DNA from: Planctomycetota bacterium
GTDB taxonomy: Bacteria; Planctomycetota; Phycisphaerae; Phycisphaerales; UBA1924
Direction: 5' to 3'
Length of the DNA stretch: 64,000 nucleotides
Assembly (NCBI GenBank): GCA_963204725.1
Contig: CAUJHH010000054.1
Span: 62,001 to 126,000 of the forward strand
Of this stretch, positions 43,997-53,005 are shown piece by piece (positions within the stretch are counted from its first letter, which is position 1; each line of letters begins with the position of its first letter). The position numbers were made by a program, and so were the translations under genes. The notes under the pieces are model-generated. The model saw nothing but the letters and a program-made list of their open reading frames with translations. It ran no database searches and had not been told where the DNA came from.

Positions 43997-44503
43997 ATGC
44001 GCACGACCCGCCAGCGCGGCGCCATCCTGCACACCCTCGAGCACGCGGATCGACCGCTCAGCGCGGCAGAAGTTCTCACGCTCGCACGCGCACGCGTGCC
44101 GGGCCTCGGGCTGGCGACCGTCTATCGCACCATCGAATCGCTGATTGACACCGGCGCCCTCATGCCGGTGGAGATCCCCGGCAAGGCCCCTCGATACGAG
44201 GTCGCCGGCAAGGACCACCACCACCACTTTCTGTGCAAGCGATGCCATCGCGTCTTTGAGGTCCACGGCTGCCCGGGCAACATCGATGCCCACGTGCCAC
44301 GCGGCTTCGTGCTCGAGGGGCATGAACTCACGCTCTTCGGACGATGTGCCGCGTGCTCGGCCCCTCCCAAGCGTCCCGCCGCAGCGAGCGCCAAGCCCAC
44401 CACGCCCGCGGCACACAAGTCGCGCGCCAAGAATCGGTCCAACGACACCCGGACGGTGGCGTCATCGCGCCGACGATCCCGAACCTCCGAGCGAGGCACC
44501 TGA
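43997..44503 (+). CDS. Fur-family metal-responsive regulator
   Basis: 168 residues from ATG 43997. The winged-helix part reads RQRGAILHTLEHADRPLSAA and LATVYRTIESLIDTGALM. The metal-binding part has KDHHHHFLCKRCHRVFEV and a second Cys pair (GRCAACS) for structural zinc. Residues from about 130 on are a Lys/Arg/Ala-rich tail not usual in Fur proteins. The subgroup (Fur, Zur or PerR) cannot be assigned. The stop is fused with the start of the lipoprotein gene (TGATG), so the two are probably co-expressed. Confidence 0.9.
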   Translation: MRTTRQRGAILHTLEHADRPLSAAEVLTLARARVPGLGLATVYRTIESLIDTGALMPVEIPGKAPRYEVAGKDHHHHFLCKRCHRVFEVHGCPGNIDAHVPRGFVLEGHELTLFGRCAACSAPPKRPAAASAKPTTPAAHKSRAKNRSNDTRTVASSRRRSRTSERGT

Positions 44504-45144
44504 TGCAGAGATCGCACAGCACACTTGTCATCCTGATCCTCGGCGCGTGCCTCGGCGGCTGCGCCGGCCGCCCCGGTCAGACGCAAGCCGGATTCCTGTC
44601 GAGCTACGACGGCCTCAAGCGGATCAGCGATGCGGAGTATGCCCGCGCCGATCGTGATGCGCTCTCGCTGCTGACCGGGATCTATCTGGAAGAGGCCTGT
44701 CTTCTGGTCGACAAGACACCGGACGGCACCCAAATCCCCGAACGTGACGCGGCACTGATCAAGGACCACATCCGCATCTCGCTCGCCAAGTCCCTCGGCA
44801 CGGAGTATGTAGTCGCCGATGCGCCGGGCCCAAACATCGGACGCCTCCGCGTCGCCGTGACCGAGGTCAAGAAGCCCGCCACGCTTCTCAATCTGCACCC
44901 GGTCAGCAAGATGACCGGCGCGGGACTCGGCGGCGCGACGATCGAATCAGAGATCCTCGACTCCGAGGGCCGCCAGATCGCGGCGCTGGTCGAGCCGCGC
45001 AAGGGCGATCAGTTCGAGCTCGACACGCTCTCTGACTACGACGATGCGATGGATGCGATCGAGGCCTGGGCAGCATCGCTCCGGAAGCGGCTCGATGCCG
45101 CGCGCGGCCTGTCGGCACCGTCAAAGGGGATCGCCCGCGATTGA
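44503..45144 (+). CDS. DUF3313-like lipoprotein
   Basis: 213 residues from ATG 44503. Signal peptide with lipobox LGGC. The mature part begins SYDGLKRISDAEYARADRDA and includes EYVVADAPGPNIGRLRVAVT and GGATIESEILDSEGRQIAAL, a pattern of the DUF3313 family of outer-membrane lipoproteins. The function of that family is unknown. Close coupling to a Fur-family gene may point to metal-linked expression. Confidence 0.72.
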   Translation: MQRSHSTLVILILGACLGGCAGRPGQTQAGFLSSYDGLKRISDAEYARADRDALSLLTGIYLEEACLLVDKTPDGTQIPERDAALIKDHIRISLAKSLGTEYVVADAPGPNIGRLRVAVTEVKKPATLLNLHPVSKMTGAGLGGATIESEILDSEGRQIAALVEPRKGDQFELDTLSDYDDAMDAIEAWAASLRKRLDAARGLSAPSKGIARD

Positions 45145-45161
45145 GACCGGTACGATCTGGC

Positions 45162-45247
45162 GGGCCCGTGGCGGAACTGGCAGACGCAGGGGACTTAAAA
45201 TCCCCATTGCCGCAAGGCGAGTGCGGGTTCGACTCCCGCCGGGCCCA
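45162..45247 (+). tRNA. tRNA-Leu (anticodon UAA)
   Basis: An 86-base cloverleaf. The acceptor GGGCCCG (45162-45168) pairs with CGGGCCC (45240-45246), with discriminator A at 45247. The anticodon stem GGGGA/TCCCC closes a loop with TAA. A long variable arm (about TGCCGCAAGGCGA) marks it as leucine type. The T arm is GCGGG-TTCGACT-CCCGC. CCA is not encoded; it would be added by enzyme. Confidence 0.95.
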
Positions 45248-45253
45248 TTCGGA

Positions 45254-46501
45254 TCAGTCGTCGACGACGCGAGCGAGCGAGTCGGTCTTCATCAGCATGT
45301 TGTAGCGCACCACGAAGCCGGGCGGCGGGTTGTCGTAGTAGGTCGAATCACGCGTGATCGTCACGACATCCTTCTTGAACACGATCGCCGCACCGCTCAC
45401 AATCTGTCCGTAGAGCTTGACGGTGTTCTCGACGGTGATCTGCCCGGACGCGTAGACCAGCCCGGAGATCTGGGTGGGGTAGGTATCGAGCTGATCGGAA
45501 TCCGAGACGCCGTTGTAGGGCGCTGCAGGGGGATTGAAGTTGACCTTCTGTGAGGACTCGGACAGGACCTTGTCGTCCGGCTTGATAGTGATCGAGCCCT
45601 TGATCAGGAGCGCGGGCAGCGTGGCAACTGCCGGCTTCCAGTTGATGGTGTTCTCGATGGTTGAGTCGCTCTTGGGATTGAGGAGCACGAGCGTCCCCTC
45701 GATTCGGGAGTCTCTAATCTTGATCTGGTTTCCGGCGCAGTCGATGACGTAGATTCCCCGTGCGTTCGGTGTGCCATAGGGGTTGCTGTTCGGCCCGAGA
45801 ACGACTTTGTCAATGTCTCCACCCGGCAGCAGCGAGCGGTTGATCACGGTTCCATTCGCGACGTACCAGTCGAAAACGGTCGCGGAGTCGGGATGCTGCC
45901 GCGTGCCGGAGTTGGGGAACTTGGACTGTCGGAACGTCAGGCCCAGAATCGAGGACGCGGCATAGACATTGGCGTTCACCGTGGCGCCGGACGCAGCCAT
46001 CGATCCGTTCGAGGCGATCGGCGCGTTCGCCGTAATCACCTTCTCGAACCCCGTGTTGCCGACCGAAGAGGACGCGTAGGTGAGGCAGTCCATCGGCACC
46101 GCGAGGGGAGTCAGTGTGACGCTGGCTGTCTGGCGCGCACGCCCGAAGGAGCCCTCGCTGACGATCGTGATATCGTCCATGTAGTCGTCGATCGCGCTCC
46201 CATCGGGATCGACCGCCGTCACGGTCACCGTGCCTCCGAGCAGGGGCTGATCGCGCATCCACTCGCCGAGACCGCGAAGCGTTCGCCATGACGAATCCGA
46301 TTGGATGTACGCGACCGCGAGTTCGATCCCTGACTGCGAGATGGCGCGGGCACGCTCGATCTCCCACGCCCGGGCCAGACGGTCACGCCGAGACTTGTGG
46401 ACCATCGAACCGCTCACGCCGATCGCCACCGTGACGAGCACGGCAACCAGCACGAGCAGATACGCAGAACCGGCACGGGATTTGGCAGGCATGATCTTCA
46501 C
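45254..46501 (-). CDS. PilX/GspK-like minor pseudopilin-type protein
   Basis: 415 residues from GTG 46501 overlapping the previous stop (GTGA); ATG 46492 is an alternative. The start has a hydrophobic helix (SAYLLVLVAVLVTVAIGVS) preceded by Lys/Arg, with a Gly-Ser junction resembling a pilin leader, and SQSGIELAVAYIQSD after it, as in PilX or GspK. The remainder is a beta-rich, Ser/Asn/Thr-rich extracellular-type domain. It is the last gene of the pseudopilus operon, next to tRNA-Leu. Identity as a tip-located minor pseudopilin is inferred from position. Confidence 0.7.
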   Translation of the reverse strand: MKIMPAKSRAGSAYLLVLVAVLVTVAIGVSGSMVHKSRRDRLARAWEIERARAISQSGIELAVAYIQSDSSWRTLRGLGEWMRDQPLLGGTVTVTAVDPDGSAIDDYMDDITIVSEGSFGRARQTASVTLTPLAVPMDCLTYASSSVGNTGFEKVITANAPIASNGSMAASGATVNANVYAASSILGLTFRQSKFPNSGTRQHPDSATVFDWYVANGTVINRSLLPGGDIDKVVLGPNSNPYGTPNARGIYVIDCAGNQIKIRDSRIEGTLVLLNPKSDSTIENTINWKPAVATLPALLIKGSITIKPDDKVLSESSQKVNFNPPAAPYNGVSDSDQLDTYPTQISGLVYASGQITVENTVKLYGQIVSGAAIVFKKDVVTITRDSTYYDNPPPGFVVRYNMLMKTDSLARVVDD

Positions 46502-47196
46502 TTTCCAAGAAGGCCACCGAGGCCACCCAGAACGCCGCCGACAACACCGCCGACCGCGCCTCCCACGGTGTCCAACGACCCGCCAACAACGCCCGTCACG
46601 CCCGAAAGGACGTTTCCCGCCCCGTCGAGGATGTCAACGAGCGTGCCATCGGACTTGACCCCGACAGCCGCGGCTTTCGTATAGATGCCGAGGCGTGCAT
46701 CATCCCACGCGCTGGTTCGGTACATCGTCTGGCTCGAGAGCGTCTTCCCGTTCAGACTTGCGGTGACCTCGATTCGCTTCACGCGCGAGTCATATGTCAC
46801 CACCGCGCCCTCGGGATCTGCAAGGCTTACCCGGGCAACCACAACCGAGACCTTCCAACCGGCGAGGTCCGCCCGCTTGTCGCCCCCGTAGTCCTTGGGT
46901 GGCGACTCGACCCATTGGTCATAGTCGTCGACATCGTTGATGGCCGCGCGGGACGTCGCGCCGACCTCCGCGCCGCCCCGGCCGAACGACCCCACCGAAC
47001 CCGGCTGCTCGAACGCAGTCCCCGTTGCGTCCGCGATGAACTCCGCGACAAGTGAGTCGGCGATCGCCCGCGACTTCGCATGGGCCTCTGCTTGGGCAGA
47101 AGAACTGACAACGCCGAGCGCGGCCACCAGGGCACCGGATGCGAGCACGAGCGAGAGCATCGCTTCGACAAGACTGAATGCCGATCGCTTCCGCAT
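46498..47196 (-). CDS. Prepilin-type protein (GspI-like position) with glycine-zipper tail
   Basis: 232 residues from ATG 47196. A short basic leader precedes the prepilin motif AFSLVEAMLSLVLASGAL, with the conserved Glu5 of mature pilins. The mature domain is small and ends in a low-complexity Gly/Val/Leu stretch (about the last 35 residues, repeated GGVVGG and LGGLGG units). Such a tail is unusual for a pseudopilin and could insert in a membrane or help packing. It lies between the GspJ-like and GspK-like genes, so a minor pseudopilin role is inferred. Confidence 0.78.
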   Translation of the reverse strand: MRKRSAFSLVEAMLSLVLASGALVAALGVVSSSAQAEAHAKSRAIADSLVAEFIADATGTAFEQPGSVGSFGRGGAEVGATSRAAINDVDDYDQWVESPPKDYGGDKRADLAGWKVSVVVARVSLADPEGAVVTYDSRVKRIEVTASLNGKTLSSQTMYRTSAWDDARLGIYTKAAAVGVKSDGTLVDILDGAGNVLSGVTGVVGGSLDTVGGAVGGVVGGVLGGLGGLLGK

Positions 47197-47209
47197 GGGC
47201 ACTCCTCTT

Positions 47210-47755
47210 TCAGGGGAACGGGGGCAAACCCACACACCGCACCGTTCGCCGCAGCGACACAGAGTCGGTTGGCTCGATCGTCACGTTGACGGCACGGACG
47301 ACCGTGCTGGTCGTGCCTCGAACGGTGACCGAGTCGGTCAGGTACGAGAACTCCATCGCTCGGATGCCCGTGAAGACAACCACAGCGTCCGAGTTCACCG
47401 AGCGATAGATCTGGCCCCCGGCCGAATCGGAGAACGCGTAGCCGATATCGTCGCCGCTGCCGTCCCCGTCCGCGTCGGGACCGACGAAACTCACGAAGTC
47501 CGATTCTGCCGCGATGATCTCGGTCGCGAGCCCCACCTCGATCGACATGAGCGCGAGAATGTCAGCCAGTTCGACGGCCGCGGCGGAGCCTCCCGTCGCG
47601 GGCGGAGCCGAGCGTGCCGCAACCATCAAGACAGAAGAAACGGCCGCGCCGACCATCGCCAGGATCGTCGACGCGATCGCAAGCTCGATCAGCGTGAAAG
47701 CACGCCGAACACGGCGCACAGCCCCAGTCCTGTCAACATGCGAGCGCTCGCTCAC
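47210..47755 (-). CDS. Prepilin-type protein, GspJ/PulJ-like
   Basis: 181 residues from GTG 47755, overlapping the previous gene (GTGA). After a basic leader (about 18 residues) the motif AFTLIELAIASTILAMVGAA is a classical prepilin cleavage and methylation site. The mature part contains ILALMSIEVGLATEI, followed by VSFVGPDADGDGSGDD, an Asp-rich loop that may bind calcium. PulJ-type proteins are minor pseudopilins at the pseudopilus tip. The assignment rests on order and the SIEVGL-like region. Confidence 0.78.
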   Translation of the reverse strand: MSERSHVDRTGAVRRVRRAFTLIELAIASTILAMVGAAVSSVLMVAARSAPPATGGSAAAVELADILALMSIEVGLATEIIAAESDFVSFVGPDADGDGSGDDIGYAFSDSAGGQIYRSVNSDAVVVFTGIRAMEFSYLTDSVTVRGTTSTVVRAVNVTIEPTDSVSLRRTVRCVGLPPFP

Positions 47756-48246
47756 TTCCCCTGCGCCCCTTTCCCGGTGCTGCTCGCTCGAAGCTCCGAA
47801 GCCTTGACGGCGCCGGTCTGCGCATCGATCTTGATGTCGCAGGCAAAGCCGTTCGCGGCGACGACCACGGTGCCATTGGCGGAACCGACACCTCTCCCAT
47901 CGAAGATAAGCTTCTGCGTTCCGCCGAAGTCGGCGGAGCTGACCGCCACCAGGTAGGGCCGATTCGTGAGCGTCACCACAGTCGCCTTCGAGCCGTGCGA
48001 GGGGGTGACGGTGTAGTCAGTGCCCGTGAACGTGATGACGACCGGAGCGCTCGACGCAATCGCGGTCGTTCGCGCTTGCCCGATGTCCGCGGCGATCCGG
48101 CGCGCCGCACCCTGAACCCGCCAGCGGGACTCGGACTCCATGATCCGAGGAACCGCCAGCGCCGACATCGTGGCAATGATGGCCAGCACCATCAGCAGCT
48201 CGATGAGCGTGAAAGCGCGGGGCGCAAACGAACCCAGCCCCATCAT
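47752..48246 (-). CDS. Prepilin-type protein, GspH-like
   Basis: 164 residues from ATG 48246; the frame is open upstream to 48345, where a TTG overlaps the previous stop, but that would give an abnormally long leader. The cleavage motif is RAFTLIELLMVLAIIATMSA. The mature part has RRIAADIGQARTTAIASSAPV, typical of GspH/FimT. It would be a minor pseudopilin. The overlap with the GspJ-like gene suggests coupled translation. Confidence 0.8.
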   Translation of the reverse strand: MMGLGSFAPRAFTLIELLMVLAIIATMSALAVPRIMESESRWRVQGAARRIAADIGQARTTAIASSAPVVITFTGTDYTVTPSHGSKATVVTLTNRPYLVAVSSADFGGTQKLIFDGRGVGSANGTVVVAANGFACDIKIDAQTGAVKASELRASSTGKGAQGK

Positions 48247-48341
48247 TCGTCCCGGCTCACGGAGGGAGCAGGGCGAACAAGGGGGCCGGGCGATGGTGGT
48301 GCAAGTGTCGGCCATGGGCCGTCCAATCAGAAGCGACTCGA

Positions 48342-48818
48342 TCAATAGTCGCGGTAATCGATGCCGCGAGCATCGGCCTCGCCGGCGGAGATGTTCGCAT
48401 GGATGTGGCCGGTGGCCTCGACGTAGACCCAGGCCGCGCCGGCCTCGCCGTCCGTGGCCGTGATCGTGCGTGCTCCCTTGGCGCTCCCGACCTTGATCGC
48501 GGGCACCTTGCGGATGTAGGGGCCGTAGATCCGGGTCGCGTCCTTCGCGCCAAAGTCGTCGCCCTCGATGTTCGAGTAGAGCGTGAGCGCGTCCTCGATG
48601 TCAGAAGCCGGCGGATAGACGCCGCCGTGCTCGGCCTGATAGAGGTCGATCGCGTTGCGGAGGACCGCCAGATCGGCGACGAGCGAAGAATCGGCCGCGC
48701 CTTCGGCGCCGCGGCTCATACGCGGGATCGCGATCGCGCCGATGATCCCGAGGATCACCACGACGATCACGAGTTCGATCAGACTGAAGGCACGCCGAGT
48801 TCTATTGATTGCCAGCAT
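48342..48818 (-). CDS. Major pseudopilin-like protein, GspG type
   Basis: 158 residues from ATG 48818 with GGAG upstream. The leader and cleavage motif RRAFSLIELVIVVVILGIIG is close to GspG proteins. The mature sequence has DLAVLRNAIDLYQAEHGGVYP, as in type II major pseudopilins, and GPYIRKVPAIKVG. It is the first pilin gene of the run. No GspD secretin or prepilin peptidase is in the window. Confidence 0.88.
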   Translation of the reverse strand: MLAINRTRRAFSLIELVIVVVILGIIGAIAIPRMSRGAEGAADSSLVADLAVLRNAIDLYQAEHGGVYPPASDIEDALTLYSNIEGDDFGAKDATRIYGPYIRKVPAIKVGSAKGARTITATDGEAGAAWVYVEATGHIHANISAGEADARGIDYRDY

Positions 48819-48933
48819 GTGGATCTCCGTGAGGTATGGCCTTCTCCCGTCGGGCCACGCAGTTCATCGGAGCACGCCACCAATCACTTCAATGGTTCAT
48901 GACGGGGACAGGCCGGATTCTGGCGAACCGTCT

Positions 48934-49473
48934 TTATCGGACGCTCGTCGCAGACCCGTCGGCGACGGGAATCGTGTACTCAATGCCTTCTGACTCGACG
49001 GTCACGATGCCGTTGGCGATCCCCACCAGCATGAGGCCACCCGGGGTGCGTTCCCCGATACGCAGGACCTTCCCATCCAGCACGGCGAATCCGCCCGAGG
49101 CATCCTGGACGACCATCGTGACCCTGGGGGCCTTGAACTCGCGGCCCGCAGAATCGGACGACCTGGCCGACGTTGCGACACTCGCATCGACCGGACTCAG
49201 TTCGGCGTACCACGCCCGATCGATCTGGAAGGACTTGCCGGCGGAGCTCGGATCGAGCGGCACCGCCAGCTGCGCGAGATGCTCATGGAGCGCCACCCGC
49301 CGTGCCTGAGCCGGTGCGGCTGAGCCATCGCCCGACTCGGAAGAAGCGGCCGCGACCTTTGTCGTCGAAGCCGTGGCCGAGGAGGGCCCTCCCATGAATC
49401 GATCAGCGCCGAGCACACAGCCGCCCAGTGCCAGGATCGCCACGTACACCTTTCGTTCCCGCGAAAGCTTCAT
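48934..49473 (-). CDS. Small periplasmic/inner-membrane protein of the pilus operon, PilP/GspC-like position
   Basis: 179 residues from ATG 49473. One membrane segment near the N-terminus (VYVAILALGGCVLGADRF) is followed by an Ala/Ser-rich linker and a compact beta-rich C-terminal part (VTMVVQDASGGFAVLDGKV; RIGERTPGGLMLVGIANGIV). The pattern of a short segment carrying 'G-L-V-G-I' turns resembles PilP or GspC homology regions. Position right after PilO supports that, but similarity is weak. It probably links inner- and outer-membrane parts. Confidence 0.6.
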   Translation of the reverse strand: MKLSRERKVYVAILALGGCVLGADRFMGGPSSATASTTKVAAASSESGDGSAAPAQARRVALHEHLAQLAVPLDPSSAGKSFQIDRAWYAELSPVDASVATSARSSDSAGREFKAPRVTMVVQDASGGFAVLDGKVLRIGERTPGGLMLVGIANGIVTVESEGIEYTIPVADGSATSVR

Positions 49474-49531
49474 GCCTCAAGTGGACGATTCGATCCACGA
49501 GCATGCAAGCACATCGCAAAGAATTCCTGGC

Positions 49532-50101
49532 TCACCGTTCCGACTTTGCGGCGTACCACTCGATCTCCATCTGCACGCTCGCGAGACCGCCATTACCGGA
49601 GAGGTCCGCGCGGATGTCGAATGTTCGGACGATGACGTCCGAAAACCGTTCGCGGATCGCCCGCATGAACTCCGATACATCCTGAGCGGTCGCCCTGCCG
49701 GCGAGCCGGACGGGGATACGCGTGAATTGGCTCTCCGCAATCGGAGTCGAAGCGTTGAGCGAGTCCACTTCAACTCGCATCTCCGATGCCAGAGCGGCGA
49801 TGTCTCGCACCTGGGCGTTGAGCTGCGTGGCGGGCTGGAGCTTCACGCCACGGCTGTGCAGAAACTCCTGAAGCTCGCTCTGGGCCGACTCCGCCTCACG
49901 ATGGCGCCTGCGAAGGTCCGATTCCTCGGTCGACTTCGCCTTGAGAGAGACCCGCAGCGACTGCTGCTTGTCCCGAAGCGAATCAACCGGCGCGACACCC
50001 AGAAAGTAGCCGCCGGCCACCAAGAGAGCGACGAGGCCCAGGCCTGCCGCATGGACGATGACACAGGGCTTGTGACGAGCCAGCAGAGCTTTGGTGTTCA
50101 T
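49532..50101 (-). CDS. PilO/GspM-like pilus assembly protein
   Basis: 189 residues from an ATG overlapping the PilN stop (ATGA). One membrane helix near the start (VIVHAAGLGLVALLVAGGYF), then a heptad-rich coiled coil (about 45-85, DKQQSLRVSLKAKSTEESDL and on) and a ferredoxin-like C-terminal region with FTRIPVRLAGRATAQDVSEF. This is the PilO plan. PilO pairs with PilN in the inner-membrane alignment complex. Downstream position after PilM and PilN is as expected. Confidence 0.82.
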   Translation of the reverse strand: MNTKALLARHKPCVIVHAAGLGLVALLVAGGYFLGVAPVDSLRDKQQSLRVSLKAKSTEESDLRRRHREAESAQSELQEFLHSRGVKLQPATQLNAQVRDIAALASEMRVEVDSLNASTPIAESQFTRIPVRLAGRATAQDVSEFMRAIRERFSDVIVRTFDIRADLSGNGGLASVQMEIEWYAAKSER

Positions 50102-50763
50102 GGCGTGGCCTCCATGGCGGCCGCAAGCTCGGCTCGGATCTCGAAGCCGATGGCCTCGCCGCGAAGGAGAGACCGCCGGCGCATCTGCACAAGCGTCGTC
50201 TGGGTGAAGAGCCCCGACCGCTCCATAGCCATCACAATCTCCGAGACTCGATCCTGATCTCGCGCGGCCCCACCGAGCTGCAACACGTAGCCAGCGAGCG
50301 CGGGCCCCTCATCCGTCTTGATCTGCTGCTTCGCCCCACCGGGAGCCGGCTTCGTCGATGGCTTCGTGACCACCCGCACTGCCGGAGGAGCCGCGGCTTC
50401 GGTGATACGGCACTGCTCGATGACCGCTCCCTCTCCGACGAAGCTGCTCAAGAGCGTGAGCAACTGGCTCCATTCCGGTCGCGCGCGGATATGGTCCGAT
50501 ACGACAAGTTCCTTCTGCACCGTCGCCATCACAGAACTCGTTCGAGCAATCTGCTGCTTGATCGACTCGATGCTCTTGACCCGCTCTCCGAGCAGGCGTG
50601 TGAGCTCACGACCGCCGTCACCGCTCTGAGATCTGCTGTGCAGAGCCCAGAGGCCCGACGCGACGCACGCCACGATGCACACAACGCCCCAGGCGCACGC
50701 CGCGCGGCGGCGGACACGAGCATCACGGATGGATCTTGGAAGCAGATTGATGTCGATGCTCAC
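50098..50763 (-). CDS. PilN/GspL-C-like pilus assembly protein
   Basis: 221 residues, starting in the PilM stop (ATGA). The N-terminus SIDINLLPRSIRDARVRRR is the conserved PilN cytoplasmic peptide that docks in PilM. One membrane helix follows (WGVVCIVACVASGLWAL), then a coiled coil and a ferredoxin-like domain (VLQLGGAARDQDRVSEIVMA). PilN joins PilM to PilO. A proline/Lys-rich insert around residue 130-145 is unusual but not disruptive. Confidence 0.85.
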   Translation of the reverse strand: MSIDINLLPRSIRDARVRRRAACAWGVVCIVACVASGLWALHSRSQSGDGGRELTRLLGERVKSIESIKQQIARTSSVMATVQKELVVSDHIRARPEWSQLLTLLSSFVGEGAVIEQCRITEAAAPPAVRVVTKPSTKPAPGGAKQQIKTDEGPALAGYVLQLGGAARDQDRVSEIVMAMERSGLFTQTTLVQMRRRSLLRGEAIGFEIRAELAAAMEATP

Positions 50764-51773
50764 GCGTCGAACTCCTCATTGCCGCGCATCCCGAGTCCGG
50801 CTGCCATGGCCTCGACGCTGCTCACAACGCCACCTGCCTGATCCTTGCCGACAGCCGTCGCGCGATGCCCGCTCTGTTCGGTGATCTTCTCGGCAAGTCC
50901 TGACGTCGCCCCACCCCACCCCGCGAGCGCGATGAGTTCTGGCTCGACCGAGCCGCCGCGCGTGCGTGCGTACCCGAGCGACTCCTTGACCGCCCGCTCG
51001 ACATCCTCCGCCAGCCGCTCCGTGAACGCGCGCACGATCTCGCCGGCGCTGCGTGTGGTCTGCCCCACATCGCTCTCTCCCGTTCGGAGCAGCCGCCACA
51101 ATGCCTCGACACTGCAGCCGATGGGCGCGGCCGCACGACCGAGCCGCTCTAACATGCCGAGCTCACCGAGTTCTCGCTGCAGCGTGACCGTTCCCTTGTT
51201 CACAACGCAGATTCGCCCACCGGAGGCGCCGAGGTCCGCGACAACAAACGAGGACGCCCGCAGCCATCGCCGGACAACCCGGGCCAGCGCGATGCAGCCC
51301 GGCTCGATCGCCTCGATCACAACGCCAGCATCCTCAAATCCCTCCGCGATGCGCGTGGCTTGCGACGTTGAACACGCAACCGCCATGACCGAAGTGTGCT
51401 GCGCGGCCTTTCCCCCGATCGCCACGTCCCAGGAGACGGTCTCGATCGTGTTGGGCTCACATCGCAGCATGCGCGCCATCTCGATCTGCGCGAGCCGCTC
51501 GATCGGGGCACCGGACGAACGTGGCGGGAGTTCCAGCATGGCGTTCGACGCCATCGAAGGGGGCGCGCTCAACACAACCGAACGCGACCAGATACCGCGT
51601 CGGCGAAGCACCGCAGCGATTCGCGAGATCTCGGTCGCGTCGATCTCCGCGCCGGGCTGGGAACGCGGTATGACGCCCGACACCCTCGCCTCGCCGGTGC
51701 GTGCGTTGATACCCACGAACTTGATCGCCCGAGAGCCGATGTCCAGTCCGATTGTGAAGTGTGGCTCGATCAC
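50760..51773 (-). CDS. PilM-like actin-fold pilus assembly ATPase
   Basis: 337 residues, overlapping GspF by four bases. The actin-fold phosphate-binding opening TIGLDIGSRAIKFVGINA is typical of PilM. LERLAQIEMARMLRCEP-like text (IERLAQIEMARML), VADLGASGGRICVVN and LIALAGWGGATSGLAEKI are further actin-fold segments. PilM lies in the cytoplasm, binds PilN's tail and recruits the motor. The presence of PilM/N/O with GspG-like pilins shows a mixed type IV pilus/type II secretion system. Confidence 0.9.
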   Translation of the reverse strand: MIEPHFTIGLDIGSRAIKFVGINARTGEARVSGVIPRSQPGAEIDATEISRIAAVLRRRGIWSRSVVLSAPPSMASNAMLELPPRSSGAPIERLAQIEMARMLRCEPNTIETVSWDVAIGGKAAQHTSVMAVACSTSQATRIAEGFEDAGVVIEAIEPGCIALARVVRRWLRASSFVVADLGASGGRICVVNKGTVTLQRELGELGMLERLGRAAAPIGCSVEALWRLLRTGESDVGQTTRSAGEIVRAFTERLAEDVERAVKESLGYARTRGGSVEPELIALAGWGGATSGLAEKITEQSGHRATAVGKDQAGGVVSSVEAMAAGLGMRGNEEFDA

Positions 51774-53005
51774 GCGGGACCTCCCGGCTGGGTCATTGCT
51801 GTCAGGTCGAAGAGCGGCAGAAACATCGAGAGCGCCACGAAGCCGACCACGGCGCCGAGTACAACCAGGATCAGCGGCTCGATGATGCTCGAGAGAGCGC
51901 GAAGCGTGACCTCATTGTCTTCATCGAGGAATTCGGCCATGCTGAGCATGACCGTCCCGATCTGCCCCGATGCCTCGCCGTTCCGCACCGCCTCACAGAC
52001 ATTCGGCGGCAGCAGCTTGCCGGACGACAACGCGTCACACATCGGCTCCCCCCGCGTCACAGCATCTTCCGCGCGGATCAGGAGTGCCTCGAAATGCATA
52101 TTGCCCGCGGCGGCGCGGCAGAGGCCGATCGCTTCGAGCAACGGGATCTTTGCTTCGACAAGGACGCCCAGCAGCCGGATCATGCGAGCCGAGAGCACGT
52201 TCCTCGCGATCGCGCCAAAGCGGGGCGTCCGGATCATCATCGTGTCGATCGCGACTCGCCCCTGCGATGACTTGAAAAAGGCGACACCGCCGACCGCAAC
52301 CGCGACGAGAGCGCCCACGACCCATGGCCACTGCGACCTGATGAACTCGCTCGCAGCCATCAGCATGGCGGTAGTCGGGGGCAGCGGCGCATCGAGCGAC
52401 TCGAACATCTCGGCGAATCGAGGAAGCACAAAGACGAGCATCAGCACCAGCACATTGACGGCAATCACCATGAGAACCGACGGGTACGTCATCGCGCCGA
52501 GAACCGCATGGCGGACGTGGAGCTGCTGGCGAGAGAGAGCCGACAGGCGCTGGAGCATCGCGGGCAGTTGCCCGCCCGCTTCGCCCGCGCCGATGAGGCT
52601 GCGCGTCACCGAGTCGAAGTGCGCGGGCCGGGCTTCCATCGCCTGGGCGAGTGAGGCCCCCTCTTCGACCCGGCCACGCACCGCGCCGATCGCCTCACGC
52701 CACGATCCCTCTTTGGTCTGTCTCTCGAGTGCGGCCAAGGCCTGCACAATCGGGGTACCCGCGACGCAGAGCATCGAGAGCTGACGCGTGAACATCGAAA
52801 CGTTCTGGAGGCGCTTCGGCGCCCGACCCCTCGACCGCTTGCCCGCTGCGCTCTTGCCCCGTTCCGCACCCTGTGCGACGCTCACCGAAGAGACGAAGAT
52901 CCCCTGCTTGCGCAGTCGCTCGCCGGCTTCGCGAGCATCCGACGCATCGATCCCACCCGAGACGGCCTTGCCGGAGGAGTCGAATCCCTCGTATGTGAGC
53001 TTCAT
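51770..53005 (-). CDS. Inner-membrane platform protein GspF/PilC
   Basis: 411 residues. Two GspF domains, each with the usual SMFTRQLSMLCVAGTPIVQA and LSARMIRLLGVLVEAKIPLL starts and membrane segments (VLMVIAVNVLVLMLVFVLP; WVVGALVAVAVGGVAFF; LILVVLGAVVGFVALSMF). The C-terminus ends with the expected PLFDLTAM. It forms the membrane platform that the motor ATPase GspE turns to extend the pseudopilus. Both ends overlap neighbours by four bases. Confidence 0.95.
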   Translation of the reverse strand: MKLTYEGFDSSGKAVSGGIDASDAREAGERLRKQGIFVSSVSVAQGAERGKSAAGKRSRGRAPKRLQNVSMFTRQLSMLCVAGTPIVQALAALERQTKEGSWREAIGAVRGRVEEGASLAQAMEARPAHFDSVTRSLIGAGEAGGQLPAMLQRLSALSRQQLHVRHAVLGAMTYPSVLMVIAVNVLVLMLVFVLPRFAEMFESLDAPLPPTTAMLMAASEFIRSQWPWVVGALVAVAVGGVAFFKSSQGRVAIDTMMIRTPRFGAIARNVLSARMIRLLGVLVEAKIPLLEAIGLCRAAAGNMHFEALLIRAEDAVTRGEPMCDALSSGKLLPPNVCEAVRNGEASGQIGTVMLSMAEFLDEDNEVTLRALSSIIEPLILVVLGAVVGFVALSMFLPLFDLTAMTQPGGPA

